DNA of 64,000 bases, from contig NW_024086870.1 of assembly GCF_009730915.1 (NCBI RefSeq), forward strand, positions 1 to 64,000. The letters are read 5' to 3'. Every line of letters begins with the position of its first letter. The stretch's first letter is position 1. Under the pieces are notes generated by a model. That model was not told the DNA's origin. It ran no database searches and worked only from the letters and a program-made list of their open reading frames with translations. Shown piece by piece: positions 41,687 to 55,360 of the stretch. This DNA is from Dioscorea cayenensis subsp. rotundata (lineage: Eukaryota; Streptophyta; Magnoliopsida; Dioscoreales; Dioscoreaceae). The translations under genes were made by a program, and so were the position numbers.

Positions 41687-44253
41687 ATTAGACAATGACT
41701 GGAGAGTATTTGAAGATCAGATTTGTGCTAGATATCAGTATAGTCACTTGCACTTTCTTGATTGTTGATGAATAAGGATGTTTGACGGTGACCCCTTCTT
41801 CCCTGGATAGCTTTGTTTGCCTCTAAATTTCTGAGTTGTGGAATGGTGCAGCATTCTTTTGTCGGTTTAAGTATATATACTTGGGACACTCCCTGACAGT
41901 AATACATCAGTTTTTATCGAGAATCTAGCTTTCTTGATGTAGAACGATTACTTTATTAATTTAATTGTTCGCATATTGGCACAGAGTTTTATCCTTCCCT
42001 ATTATTTTGGCTTTTTTTTCAAATTGTTATCTAATCTTTTCCCTTTGAGAAAGTTCTATAAGATTTGTTCTTTTTCTTTGGCTTGAATGTCTTTACCTAT
42101 AAATTTTCTTGGTGATTTTTAGTTTGTGTATCCCAAGTCCTGAGGACATTACCATCACACCAGCATATACATAGACAAGATGTTTATGGTTGTGTGATAT
42201 TTCTGCACAGCGTACTGCATATAACATTTTTGTGTGCATTTATACTGCATTCAGCAAAATATTTACTTCAACGTTATATTTCTTTTGTTTTGCTGTGTTT
42301 CTCCATTTCCACATTCTTTGCATTTCAAAAAATTTTATGGATTTGTTTATAGACTTTAGGGCATTACTCTTCTATTACTAGTTTGAGAAAAAGGGTTCTT
42401 TAGCTGATGTTTCATAGGAAAATGATTCCCTAGCTAGCTGATAACAGTCAGAAACCTTTAGCAGAGTATCCTTGCACAAATCAACAAACACATTCATGAA
42501 CAAGCACTTTACATTTTTCAAGTACCTCTAAGGCCCAAATTATAAACTCTGAACTGTTTTATCACATTCTACTGTTCATATTGGGTTAACAAACTCTGTG
42601 CATGACACATGCTTGCAACATTGAAAAACAGGAGAATCTTGCTTTCCGCTGGAGAAATCACTTTCCTTTTTCTGTTAAATTGCTGTACTATTTTAACAGA
42701 AATGGCTGAAATTAGTGAATTATTGCTGGCCTCTTTAGTCTAATATCAAAAGCATAAAGAAGTAGATGCGCTTTGCTTGATCATTTGTTTAGGCCTAGAT
42801 TGTGAGCTTTGATCTGCTTATCACATTGAACAATTCATGTAGCAATAAACTGTGTGTGTCCATGACACATGAATTCAACAGTGAAAGACAGGAGAATCTT
42901 GCTTTCAATCAGAGAAACCACCCTTTTTTTCTGTTAAACTTCTAACCTATTGTAACAGAAAGGAATGTAATTATAGTGAATTACTCCTGACCTCTCTTGT
43001 CCAGCCACAGTGTCAAAAATAAAAAAATAAAAAAAGAAAAGGAGACAGTTTGCTTGATCATTTGTTACAATCAGTCAGGTATTTTTACTATGAAATGAAA
43101 ATTACCATTTTCAGATGCACCATGTTCCTCTCTCTTTTGTTATTGATATGTGTTCAGTTAAATATATGCATATAAATGTTGTGAAGGCAAGAATAAAGAA
43201 GTGAATTGAAGATGAAGCAAGGGACTGGAATTACCAACAGTGAAGAAGAAAGAATTATTTCCCCTTAAGTCTAAAGTGTGAGAATAAGTGCAGTGAGAAA
43301 CTTGCTTTCAAAACATGGGAATTTTTCCTTAGTAAGTGCCATTGCTTCTTTATTAAAAGCAATTCTTTTTGAATGTCAAAAGCATGGCTTTGCCTGGCAT
43401 TATGCGCCAGATGCAATCCTAGATTTTACTGTCTCTTTTTAATTTGTCCTACTTCTCTTTGCTTTTACTTCCTTATTAACCAACTAAAATCTTGAAAATT
43501 AGAATGGTTTTCCTTTGTCAAAACATCCATTTTTCTTTTTTAACTAATGATATCTTAAATGTTTGGTTAGATGAGGGACTGATCCATTAGAGATTGGGAT
43601 TGAAAATACAATATGGTTATTGTAAAAAATCAGTATATATATATATATATTTTATCAAGATGAGTGGTTAGGTCCCTAAAAAATCAGTATTTGTACAATT
43701 CCATTACTCACACTTCCAAAAATGTGCTATTGCCCATATAATTTGAAATAGTGGTGACTTGTGAAGAACAAGAAGAAAAACCTTTTCTCTCAATTTTTTT
43801 TTCCAAAAATCTTCACCAATCATACTGAGACAAGAACAATGGTAACAACCATTAAATAATAATATTATTAAAAATAAAAAAAAACCATTGTAGGGTTTTT
43901 TAATTTTCATATACAATAAGCGACAATAACAAGGTATGTACTTAAGTATCATGAACTCATTCCACCCAGCAACCCTACCGTATAAAACTGCAACCTAGTA
44001 TATAGGGTACTTTTGCAAACATATAATAAGCATGTATATATATATACATCCACGTCAATCATATCTACAAAATTATCCACTCTGGAAGAACCAGCATACA
44101 ACCATAATAAAGTTTCACATACTAAGCATATCAAACCTTAAATTGGAAATACTTACCTCCTATACAGACACACTACACTTTATTTTTTCATAAGCAACCA
44201 AGAAAACCAGATGAAGTAAATTGGAGACACAACAAACTCAAATTATAAAACGT
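41687..44253. other. Gene-free region between HIR and PIN genes
   Basis: This comprises the PIN promoter side and the HIR 3' flank. It contains a tandem duplication (42530-43070) and a (TA)n run near 43633-43650. Open frames here are short and without recognisable domains. Confidence 0.5.
42530..43070. repeat. Two-copy tandem duplication, period about 259 bp
   Basis: ATGACACATG at about 42602 and 42861 sits in parallel contexts. Both copies share, in order, CAGGAGAATCTTGCTTTC, TTTTTCTGTTAAA, TTAACAGAAA or GTAACAGAAA, TAGTGAATTA, CCTCT and TTTGCTTGATCATTTGTT. They are moderately diverged, which suggests an old duplication. Noncoding. Confidence 0.8.
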
Positions 44254-46813
44254 TCACTGGGACATGGAGTTGGCCTGAAGAAGGCCATCCCTTATCTGCG
44301 AGGCAATGTCCTTAACAGCACCAGGTCCATGAGGGATGAACACCGAATTGGATTTCGAAGAGGCACCGATCTCCTTCATCGTGTCGAAATACTGAGTAAC
44401 CAGAACCATGTCCATGACATCCTTCGCTGTTGTGCCAGGAACATTAACTGAGAACGCAAGTACGCTATCTCTCAGACCATCCACAATTGCCTGACGCTGG
44501 CGAGCTATTCCCAGGCCTGCTAGGTATTTGGATTCTGCATCCCCTTCGGCCCGCTTGATCTGCAATATTTTCTCGGCTTCTGCTTTCTCGTTCGCAGCAA
44601 CCCTTAGCCTGGCAGCTATCATAACAAACAACAGCATTGTCAATTTAGATTAAAAAAAAAAAAAAGAAAAGTGAATGGTAAAATGGCATATTCAACTGAA
44701 TCAAAGAAAAATTGACTGGATTTAAATAGTGAGAATTAAATGTCCACAAAGATGAGGATAAACTTTAACAATGTGCATTCCTAATTTCTCGTCCTAGATC
44801 ATAAGCATCCACCCAAGAACTAAGTTTTCGGTATCAGCAGGTATAAAGAGAAGCTGCCAATTTTGCCTGGTAAATCTGTTTTCACATGCAATCTCTTAAA
44901 AATTCAAAACATCAGGGTCCTGCTCTTCTATAATAGTTGAATATTACCATAAGAAAGGAAAACGGGCACTTAAAGAGAAGTGCACTTTCAAGAATAATAA
45001 AACAGGCAGATGCTTTAAAGCAAGATACCAGAAGAAGAAGGAAAAAACCTACTTAATTATGATAAAAAGGACGGACTATAACAAATAGCATTTCTTAAAA
45101 GCAAAAGACTAAACAATCATTCTTCCTAAATTTCCAAAATGAAACCATTAGACTCACCTGCATTTATCTCGTTCATTGCTCTCTTAACATGCTCATCAGG
45201 TTCAATATCCACAATGAGTGTCTGAACAATTTCATAACCATATGCTGCCATGGCCTTTTGAATGCATATGCAAGAGAAGATGTGGTCATTCAACCACTTG
45301 TTGGAGTACAGGACATAATATTCTATAGAAAATTTATTACCTTCTCCAGCTCCTCTTCTACAGCCTTGGCAATTTCATTCTTTTGCTCAAAGACATCATC
45401 TAAATTCAGCTTGGGAACACTTGCTCTGATCACTGAAACCAGAATAATTTCATTATATCAAACAACAAAGCAAAGCACCTATGAAGACTTCATTCCAGTA
45501 ACGATATTAGACAGTTCAGTAATTTTTGTCAAGGCATGTTACCTAAAGACAAGATGATTCAATTTAGCTGCCTAGAAGAAAGAATTATTTTTTGAAGCAA
45601 TTGAAGTACCCGTAAAACTTTCTTATATCCACTTTAACACACTTCCCTATGTTTAAAAAAAATTATACCTTCTTATTGCAATTCAACATCCATTGTTTTA
45701 GTCAAAATTTCAAGGGCGCAACTGTAGCACCCCAGACACTTGATAGATTGACTTTAGCAAAACTATATTCTGCAATTAATATATAATCTTAGTTTCTTCG
45801 ATTGTTGCGTGTGAAACCAACATATCTAATGGTCACAATGGTAATGCTAAATTGTGTTTTAGCTCTTTTTGCTATGGTGCAATACCATCAAAAACATAGG
45901 ATTGGATTTGCTCCCTTGTATTGCTAAGCTTGTAGAAAGCATCTGATGCGCGGTCAGCCAAGGCACGATACTGAATAGATGCAACAACAGTGACAAAAAC
46001 ATTATCCTGGAAACAAAACAAGAACCACCGTATGAGATACCTCAGCAAATTCCACATCATGCATGTGCATAAAATGAAATGTGAAAGAGAAGAAAGAAGA
46101 TGAGTCACTCAAAAGGAAAAGAAAAAAACCTATCAGGCGTTCCCCAGTTAAAGAGAGAAGAACCTAATTCCTCAATTCTGCCTTGCAAAAGCCAAATGAT
46201 TTTCAAAATCCTATTACTAACTCCAAACATTTGTGTATCATAAATAGCATAACCAATTGCCACCTGTCCAACAACCATTGGTTGCTTCTAACTTTATTTT
46301 ATATGATGAATATAATTACCCTTCTCTTCTTGAAAACAACAAGAAGGTGGCCAAAAAAAGGGAATAGCATTCCTACCCAAAATCTCCATCATCATTCAAG
46401 ATTTTAGGTATTCTATATACTGATAAAACCTACAGAATAAAACCTCAGCAGTTACTAACTGTGGTTTCTAATCTGATTTTAAGTTCATTAATCCTATCCC
46501 ACAGGTATTCATTTACAGACCATACATTTCTTTCCAAGCACTGAAATTGTGATTCACACACAAAAATACATACAACGTAACTTATATGAAATTAATGAGG
46601 ACAAGAAGTCACAAACTCACAGACCTTTGTTTTTGTTTCACAGCGGACATCAAGCTGCTGAACACGCAGTGAAAGATAACCAGCCACTTTCTTCCCAAAA
46701 CACCAAGGTAAGCAGTGACAACCTGGTTCAAGCACATCATCGAATTTCCCAAATGTTTCTCTAATGGCCACTCTGGACTGGTCAACCTGAATGCAACATA
46801 AGGATTGCCCCAT
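44254..46813 (-). CDS. HIR1: Hypersensitive-induced reaction protein (SPFH/prohibitin-like)
   Basis: Coding exons: 46813-46625, 46006-45886, 45432-45341, 45254-45158, 44615-44254, giving 286 residues, exactly the family length. A likely 5' UTR exon ends at 48468 (donor CCAG|GTAATG) and its intron ends four bases before the ATG (CTACAG|AAATGG). The N terminus [19 protein letters not shown] has Gly2 for myristoylation and Cys6/Cys7 for palmitoylation. The SPFH domain covers about residues 6-190 ([43 protein letters not shown]), followed by a coiled coil with [25 protein letters not shown] and the [16 protein letters not shown] end. HIR proteins form plasma-membrane microdomain oligomers linked to immune receptors and cell death. 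Intact. Confidence 0.96.
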
Positions 46814-48560
46814 TTCTGTAGCTACAAAACAGACAGGGATAATAACACTAAGAAATAATAATAAGGCTGTGACTTATGATCAGAGCAACTACAAATGGTC
46901 TATTCCTGTGCCTAATACCAAACAGATGATATCAATTACATTATACAATATAACCATCCTAATGAGCACATCCAACACATCTTTAAAAGAGATCAAATAT
47001 GTGAATCAATCAAGTCAATTGTGTCGTGATATACTTTAATAATCCAAGCAAGGCAACCACTTGAACTGTATACCCACCCAAATCTGAGATAGATCACTCA
47101 TTACTGTATGCCATAGTTTTGCATCAGACAACATAAAATATCCACATAGGCACACAAAAACTCTTTTTTAAATGAGAGTGAGTGCGTGAATCATTAAGTT
47201 TCTTAATTGCTACATTCCCCAATTAACCAAGCATGACAACTACCTCATTGGCATAACATATCCAAATATATGACATATAACTAGATGATAATCTTGCATA
47301 AAACAACATAAACTATTGCATAAGAAAATAAAAAACCAACTTAAAGTGAGAAGTGAGAACAAGTACATGAATAAACCAATTAAAAAAAAATAAAATGAAA
47401 AAAATCAAGTTGCATGATCGAATAATCCAAGAATTAAGAAAAGAAAGTTACCCAAAAATGCAAGAACTACAAAACAGAAACCATAACCCCAATAAGATAG
47501 AGTGGGCAGAAAGGATAAGCCTAAATTATATGGACAGGATAAGAAAAACAGAGAATTCTCAAAGCCTGACAGATAAATACTTGGAAAGTCAACAAGTCAT
47601 GCAACCCTAATATAACTGAGAAAATGATAAAAAAATCAATAATCGAGATATTCTTAAACTATGTTCTCGTACTTTTTCAACACCTAGGGATGCAATATCA
47701 ACTTGAGGATCAAATAAGAGCTGTCCAGAAAGACCGGTCACAATTAGAGTAGAAAATTCAACCCCAAAACCTAATCCAAGCGAATACTTCAACTTCACCT
47801 GTCCACAAATCATAGAGAAACAAAACACATAATTTCTCCAACCCTCGTATGCTACAATCCAATTAAATATCTTCATCATCATCAAAATAATAATTTAACC
47901 AAGGAAAGCAAACAACGCCATCATTTTTATATAAAATAATCCTGATTAAACCCTAAAATTCATCCAACAAAATAATCAATATGAGAATTCAGTATAATCT
48001 TTAAAGAGGCTTTAAGCCCTTCCCAAACCATGCCATACCATGACGATCATTCAAGAAACAAACCCTAGTAATGCAGCAATTCAATCGAAAAACGAAACCA
48101 CAACCTACAAAATCAAAGCACTATAGCCCAGTGGAGAAACATCAGAAAATTAGCGAAAAGTAGAAAAAAAATTCAAGAACAAACGAAAATTGAAAACAAA
48201 AAACAAAAAAGAAAATACTAACCAAACCCTATAAATCCATCAAACTAAAAATCCGCAACAAAATTTCAATATCATTTCAAACCAAAATTCAACCTTTCCA
48301 TACTTATCATACCACCGCAATCATTAATTTAAACCCCCAAAAACTCAAATGCAAAAACATTAAAAACAAAACCACAAAACCACGAAAATTCCATTAAAAA
48401 AAAAAAATCAAAAAATGGGAAACAAGGGGGAATTGAAGACCAAAGAAAGAGACTGAGATTGCATTACCTGGACGAGAAGAATTCAAGATCAAAGACACAC
48501 ACTTAGAAAGCGGGATGAAATCCTCGGCGATTTGGAAAGCTCCTCGAATTCTCTAACACA

Positions 48561-51330
48561 CCTCAAGAAAACGGGCAATCAAGCGGTTTAAAATAGCAAT
48601 AAGATCCGGAGGCAATCCCATTCAGATGAAGTTTTGAACGGTGTGGATTTCGTACAAATTTTGAATTTATTAAATAATATTAACAATAAATTTATAGATA
48701 GGAAATGTGAATATTAAATGCATTTCAATAAAATTATATATATATATATAGATTAGAATTTTAGAATTTAATTTTATTAATAATTAAAATATTATAGCCT
48801 TGTTTTGTTATAAATGTTTTTCGCATTGTAAATTATGCGGACATATACTTAATTTAAGAATTAATTTTAAAATTTAAATTTGTCAATACATTATTTTTAT
48901 TATTGTCACATATGGATGAGAAAAAAAAAATAGACAAAATGAGAAATATAAACTAAATATTTATAAAATTTTTAATTTTAATTATTTTTTATCTCATATG
49001 AAATAGTTAAAATTGTGCTTATAATATAACAGATGAAGTATTTATTATTTAAAAATATACCCCATAAATTTCTATTTTAAAAATATTGCTATTTTATGTT
49101 TTCCTTTCACTTCATATTGTAAGTTCACTAGCAAGCTCACCACGCCCTTAATGAGGCACAAAATAGATAGGAATAAGGATATAATAGTAATTTTATAAAT
49201 TAAAGTAAAAAGATAATTTATTAAAAAAACTTTTTTGGAATATGGGACTTTTTATAGTATTTAGAGAAGTTAAGAGGATTGTTTGAATATATTGGAGGAA
49301 AAGGGTACCATATAGGTTCTTATTTTATATTATTTTAATTTCTCATTATTTATAACAAAACTTCTAGTGGTAGTGTCATGGCATGAATAAAAAGATCCAC
49401 TTTCTTGTTACTAATTATTTTTTTAATTATTTTAAAGAAAACTTATATGAAAATTTTCCAACCGTATAATTCACAACAAAGTCATGAATGGGATGTGGAG
49501 GTGGATTGCAACATTTTTATAGTGGCATCAATATTGCAGAAGATGAAATCAAATGGGTCCAAAGAAATTATATTCCAATTGACTAAAACTATGATAACAT
49601 GCAAATATTAATTAATTTTTTTTTAAATATTAACTTTATATGTTTATTAATTGATGAAAATTTGACAGAAAAATCAAATTTTAGTATAAATTATTGAAAA
49701 ATGAGGCTTAGTACTCATTTGCAAGCCTTGTGCCGTTGATGAATGCAATGATGTAATTTGGAGTCTTTGAACTAAGTTGGATGTATTTTATAATTATATT
49801 ATTTATTGATAGAGAGAGGCGTGAACTTCATAGCATTAATGAAAAGGATGGCAAGTTTAAGCATGGTTTCATGTATAATTAAAAAAAAATAAAGAAATAA
49901 TATATTAAAAAAAATACAAAATAAATAATAAATTATCAATGACATGAGATGGATATTGATTTTTTTATAATAACAAATATGTATATCAATATGTGTAGTT
50001 CAAGAAATTAAATTATTTTTTATGAAGATGGAGTCTAAAACTTCTTTAAATATCCTTGGTCTTAGAACACATCAATTAATGCGTTTTTTATTGATATCAA
50101 TTTTATTTATTATTTTATAGTTTATTTATTATATATTTTTTAAAATTTTCTCATAGTCCCCTTCAAATCAAAGCAGTTTTTTTTAATATATATTCACATT
50201 TTATGTGGAAAATTCACGTATAACTTAGAACTATAATTAGTTGAGTTTAGTAGTTTACCCGGATAAAATTTTAGATATAATATATATATATATATTATAT
50301 ATAAATGTGGTCATTGGACTTGGTCAATGGAAACATATGGACGTTATCTCAAAAAAATTTTGTTTTGTTTTGTTTTTTTATTTTGGATAATTTATGGTCT
50401 GAATACTTTGTAGTTTAATTAATAAAATTTTATTTTTTCTAAATAAAAAATATTTGAAAAGACCCAAACCGTCCTAGATTTTATCTTTCAATCTACGGAA
50501 ACCATTTTTTTAATTTTGTAAACATTTCAAAAATCCTGACATTTCAAAATTTTTATTTTTAAATATATCATTTTAATTTAATTAAAACGATTGCTTCGCC
50601 ACCGTGGACTCCGCCACACACGAGATCACGCTAAGGAAAAATAGAAGGAAGATTAAAATATAACTAAAAAATATTATGAAATAGAGGGTACATAAAAAAC
50701 ACTTTTCTTCTTATTAATTATATATATATATATATATATATGGGAAAAAGGTATTCTGCGGACATCCGTAGTTGATAATAGGTGTAGTTTTTTTTAAAAA
50801 AAAAAATTTTGTATGGTAGATGTTAGTTAAAAATAAAGTTCAACAGTCCTGATTTATACAAATAATAGATTGAAGATTAAAATACTATGCATTCCACTTT
50901 AATCTGGGCAATATTCATCCTACTTTTAACTGTACAGCATAGTAATTATTATTTATTCATAACAAAAAAAATATTGGATCTCAATTCAACGGTCCAAATT
51001 AACATTCATAAATTAATATCCTATGACCGTGCATCCTACTTTTAACTATACAACATAGTAATTATTGTTTATTTATAACAAACAAAAACATTAGATCTCA
51101 ATTCAACAGTCCAAATTAACATTCATAAATTAATATTCTATGACCGTGCACAGAGAATTGATCATACATATATATATATATATATGAGACATGAGAACTC
51201 GTCATCTACAAACGTTCATCTCCGATCATTGGATTTAAAATCCAGTGGTCATCATCATAGTTTACACAGTACACAGTAATTCTCATAATTTATATTATTG
51301 CGAGTTATGAAGAGGAACGGGCCTACCTGA
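48561..51330. other. Gene-free AT-rich region between HIR and the MULE
   Basis: The first 100 bases or so are the HIR upstream region. The remainder is very AT-rich, with (TA)n runs near 48735, 50280, 50717 and 51165. Bases 50740-51230 contain a tandem duplication and may be a decayed transposon. No reading frame looks genuine. Confidence 0.5.
50914..51145. repeat. Two-copy tandem duplication, period about 115 bp
   Basis: The unit CATCCTACTTTTAACT... TCAATTCAACGGTCC ... TATGACCGTG occurs at 50914-51030 and again at 51029-51145 with few changes, and so is fairly recent. Noncoding. Confidence 0.85.
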
Positions 51331-51339
51331 TACAATATA

Positions 51340-51610
51340 GAGTAATGCTACACCAACCGAAAATTTTGTCCGAACTTCAATCCCGAATGACGTGGCTCAC
51401 CACTCTCTCTCCTCATCAGCCCACCCCATTCGTTCTCTCAATTCAGCTAATTTTTTTCATTCAATTTTTTTTAAAAAAGCTCACCACTCTCTCTCCTCAT
51501 AGTCAAAGATGACTCTTGCTCTCATCTCCAGAAGGACAGCAACTAACTAGGGCCTGCGACTTCCTGCAACTTCCGGCAACCTTGTTTTCTCTCCCACGAT
51601 TCTTGCCCTC
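51340..51610 (+). repeat. Left terminal inverted repeat of the MULE
   Basis: Pairs with 56479-56144. Only a few differences are seen (for example TTGTCCG here against TTGCCCG, and CTGCAACTT against CTGCGACTT), apart from the missing block of about 65 bases. Confidence 0.92.
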
Positions 51611-52557
51611 GTGGTGACGACTACAACCTCGCCCACAGCTCTCACCGCCTAGGTCTCCATTAGCGTCGACTCCGGTATCGCCGTCGGTGAGTTGGTATGG
51701 GAGTGAGGAGAGGGTTCAACGATTTGTTTAGGAATGTCGCAATGGTAAGAAGCGCAATATCCATAATCAAGGAAAGGGACCCAATAGATTCGAAGACTAT
51801 GTGATGAGATGAATTGGTGATTTGCACATGGATTAGTTACATAATTAATGATGAATGTTTGTAATTACGAGAGTAAGGAATCAGGGAGGTTGCTATTGTT
51901 TTGGAAAATTGTCATAGCATGGAACATGTTTGTTGAAATGCCAGGTCACTTGTTTGTTTCAATTCGGTTACAATTTTGTATAATCACAACTATAATCACA
52001 AATTAAAGCTTTTTTTAGCCACATATGAATCATTTTGAGTTTCAATTCGGTTACAATTTTGTATAAGCCACATTATACACACAAACACTCAATCCCACGA
52101 GACAAAATAGCAAAACAAAAAAAAAATGAGATAGGAATCAAAGAGCAACCACTCATAAGGATCTTCAGAAGCTGTGTTACACTTTGAGCTATTCAAATAG
52201 TACATAGAAAAATTACAGCAAGAACATATTATGCCAAACCAAACAAGTTTAGACTCCCATAACATTTCATTGTAAGCCAAACCAACATAACATGTTATGC
52301 CAAACCACCATAGTAAGCTAAAAACAACATATGAACAAAAACTTGGGATATTATGCTGAGCATAGGCCAAACAAAACTGGCAGCACAATTTGATTTCCAT
52401 TTAACCAGCATATTAGCAAAGCAATGCCCTGTATCACAAAAAGAACATCTTAATAAAAAACCCAACAAGAAAAGAACACACCAATAAGAAAAAAAAACTG
52501 ATATAACTTACACAGACTAGTCCATTCCTAGGGTACAATATAGAAACCCCGCCATTC
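51611..52557. other. Internal left arm of the MULE
   Basis: The first 110 bases are GC-rich and exon-like, ending in CGTCG|GTGAGT, a good plus-strand splice donor. They might be a second captured gene fragment, but no protein family is recognised. CAATTCGGTTACAATTTTG occurs twice, about 80 bases apart (near 51960 and 52040). The remainder is the 3' flank of the transposase gene. Confidence 0.4.
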
Positions 52558-55184
52558 TTATTGTTGTAACTGCATCACCTTAAACACCAGAAACTATAAG
52601 AAGAAAAACAATGAGAAAATGAAACAATATCCATAATATATACAATTGACATATAACCAATATTACTAGTCAATGTAAATTTTGTTTACCTGTGAAGAAG
52701 CATCAAGGCTATGATTTTGTGAATTGAAACTATCAATAGGCATAGTCATTACATCTACATGAGAATTCGAATTCACCTAAAAAGAACAAAATATAATTCA
52801 ATATATTAAAAATATTTTGTGCAATATCAAGATCATTATAAAGTATGTAACTAAAGATTACCACACTTCCTTGCGTACACAATTCAACTTGTATGTTGTT
52901 TTGAGCTTGTATGTTCTTTTTTGTTTGAATTTTCTGAAATCAACAACATTAATTTTAAACCATAAAAATAGTTATATAACTGAAATGGAATGATGTAAAA
53001 TATAAGTACCTTTCTTTTATTTCTAATGATTAGTTCTTCAACTTTTGACTTCTTTCTCTTTGATGGTGGCCGGCCCTTACTCCGTACTTTTAAAGGAGTT
53101 AGGAATTTTTTGGTTGAAGATGTAATTTGATGGTGCTCATGGCCTTCTTCCAAAAATATTGGTGACATAACTTGATCTGAATGGCTCTCCCAATAGTTTG
53201 TATCATCCATAAGCTTGTCTATTGCGACGTCCACAGATTTCATCAAGAAATGATATTTTTCATTGGATTCTATGGCAATTTCAGCAGCTTTAGAAAAATG
53301 AGAACATAATTTGCTGTAACGTGCTTTTTGTTCATTGGTTTGTGCATCATCATAACAATTCCTCACATAAGTATGCCTCCGTTTAGTATCTTTTCTCCAC
53401 CGGGGTAAAATATATCGAGATGGAATCTCTTTCACATTCTTTTCAATAAGAACTTTGCATATATGTCTACACAAAATTCCTTTAAATTCAAAAAGACGAC
53501 ATGAACATTTGATATCAAATTCAATCTCGTTGTAAGAAATGTTAAATGCCACTTGCCTCCTGAGTCTGCCATCTTTCCCTCTAAAAATGTCAGTCACTTG
53601 AAATGTGCATGTTTGCCCATCTGAATTGGTAAATGCGAGATTGCAATATAACATTCCCCGTAAATCATCTTGGAACAACTTAAAAATTTCATTGGTGTAG
53701 GTTTCTTGTAGTTGCTTCTCAAAATGACAATCAGTTAACATCGGAAAGCTTGTATTGAATGAAGCAAAATCAGCCTTGTTTTCTTTCTCGATCTTACTTT
53801 TTAATGCATTATCATATTGCTCCATAAATTGTTTGAGAGATGTTGTTGGACCAACATAACCATCAAAAAAAGCATTTATACTTTCACTTCTTTGGGTTGT
53901 AGACATTCCAGCCCAAAAAACTCCTTTAACATACACCGGAGCCCATCGTTGACGATTCATGTATAAAGAATTCAGCCACTCATTTTTTTCAATCTTATAA
54001 TCCTTAATCATCTTCAACCAAATATCTTCAAATTCTTCAGTATGTTGTGCCTCATAAACAATACTTTTCAAAACTTTCTTTATTTCTTTATACTGTGTTA
54101 GCCCCCCAAGCTTCTCAGGGACCTTTTTCATAATATGCCAAAGACAAAGACGATGATAAGAATTTGGAAAAACTGCCCTAACTGCACCTTGAATAGCCAT
54201 ACACTGATCTGTAATTATTGCCTTAGGAGCCTTGCCTGACATGCATTCTAACCATGTTCTAAACAACCAAATATAAGTTTCTGTATCTTCCTTTGATAAC
54301 AAACCACATCCAAATAGTATAGTTTGCCCATGGTGATTTACTCCAACAAATGGAGCAAAAGGCATATCATACTTATTTGTTAGGTATGTTGTGTCAAATG
54401 ATATAACTTCACCAAAAGATTCATAGGCTACTATAGATCTTGCATCTGCCCAAAACACATTTCGTAGTCTACCTTCCTCATCCATATCAATCAAATGAAA
54501 AAAATTTGAATTTCTCCTTTGCATGCGAGAAAAATAATTGCCGAGAGCTTCTGCATCCCCAACACCAAGCCTGAACTGTCTTGCTTTTGCAATATAGTTT
54601 CGACAATCTTTTTCTGTATATGTTAGATTTTCAAACCCACCACTTTCAACCGCTAAAGAATGAAAATTTTTACTCAAACCAATACCTGCTTGGTCATTTA
54701 ATTCAAGCCTTCTCTTCACATATGCATCCAATTTTTTATTGCATTTTTGAAATCGAGATTTTTGGGGACTTAGTGCATGATTATGCTCAAAATGAGTACG
54801 AGAAATAGTACAACACCCATCATTACCAACAATAACATTAATCCTAGCTTGACAGTTCGTTTTGGTGGATAGCCTAGGATTGAAAGAATTTTTTGCAGTA
54901 GATATTCTTTTACCACCACGTACACATGCAAGTGTGTAATATTTGATTTTTCCATCTTCTCCTGATTTTGTTGTTCTTTTTGTAATGCCAAACCCCTCTT
55001 GCTGAGCATACTTAACATAAAAATCGTAAACTTCTTCTTCAGAATAAAAAACCATGCCTGCCTTTGGAATAATATTTTCACAATGTAAATCCTCCATATC
55101 TACCATTTTTTCCTTCTCTTTATTTGAGGCTTCAAAACTAGAAGACCTGACTTCTACCTCATTTAGGTTATGTAAATCTGCCAT
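52558..55184 (-). CDS. MULE transposase, FAR1-related (FAR1 zinc finger, MULE DDE, SWIM)
   Basis: Exons 55184-53010, 52933-52862, 52776-52690 and 52578-52558 join to 784 residues. The Met of MADLHNLNEVEV is chosen; an upstream in-frame Met (55226) adds 14 unlike residues. The FAR1 DNA-binding region covers about residues 45-140 (FYVKYAQQEGFGITKR, TNCQARINV, HFEHNHAL). The MULE DDE domain follows with VISFDTTYLTNKYDMPFAPFVGV, KAIITDQCMAIQGAV and LCLWHIMKK; the second and third acidic positions are D in ITDQ and probably E in RSESINAFF. A SWIM zinc finger CSCRLFEFKGILCRHICK lies near residue 575. A nuclear-type basic patch GRPPSKRKKSK ends the long exon. There are no stops or frameshifts. It could be labelled an FRS gene by similarity, but its place between terminal inverted repeats marks it as the element's own transposase. 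Confidence 0.9.
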
Positions 55185-55199
55185 ATTACTACTGGTTCT

Positions 55200-55360
55200 G
55201 TAAATCTGCCATGTAGAAATCAGCAAAAAATTGTTTATATTGATGCCTCAATTTATGGACTACCAACAATTGTTCTTTAAATCTGCCATATTACTTATAC
55301 CTGGCTTCAAAAAAATTTTATATTGATGCCTCAATTTATGGACTACCAACAATTATCAAA
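55200..55360. repeat. Short tandem duplication upstream of the transposase
   Basis: TATTGATGCCTCAATTTATG plus GACTACCAACAATT occurs at about 55237-55271 and 55321-55354, a period of about 83 bases. AAATCTGCCATRT also occurs near 55172, 55203 and 55279. The repeats create the extra upstream Met of the transposase frame. Confidence 0.8.

Noticed and set aside
47607-47885. Minus-strand open frame of 92 residues in the HIR 5' intron
   Set aside because: No recognisable domain, and it lies wholly within the probable 5' UTR intron between 48468 and 46817.
52884-53009. Transposase frame continuing past RNKRK without a splice
   Set aside because: The tail is hydrophobic and unlike the family. A GT donor at the end of AAAAG and an acceptor TTTCAG give a short second exon, followed by two more, with a normal Gln-rich end.
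52558-55184. Annotation as a domesticated host FAR1/FRS transcription factor
   Set aside because: The gene sits between near-identical terminal inverted repeats with a perfect 9-bp target duplication, so it is better explained as the element's transposase.
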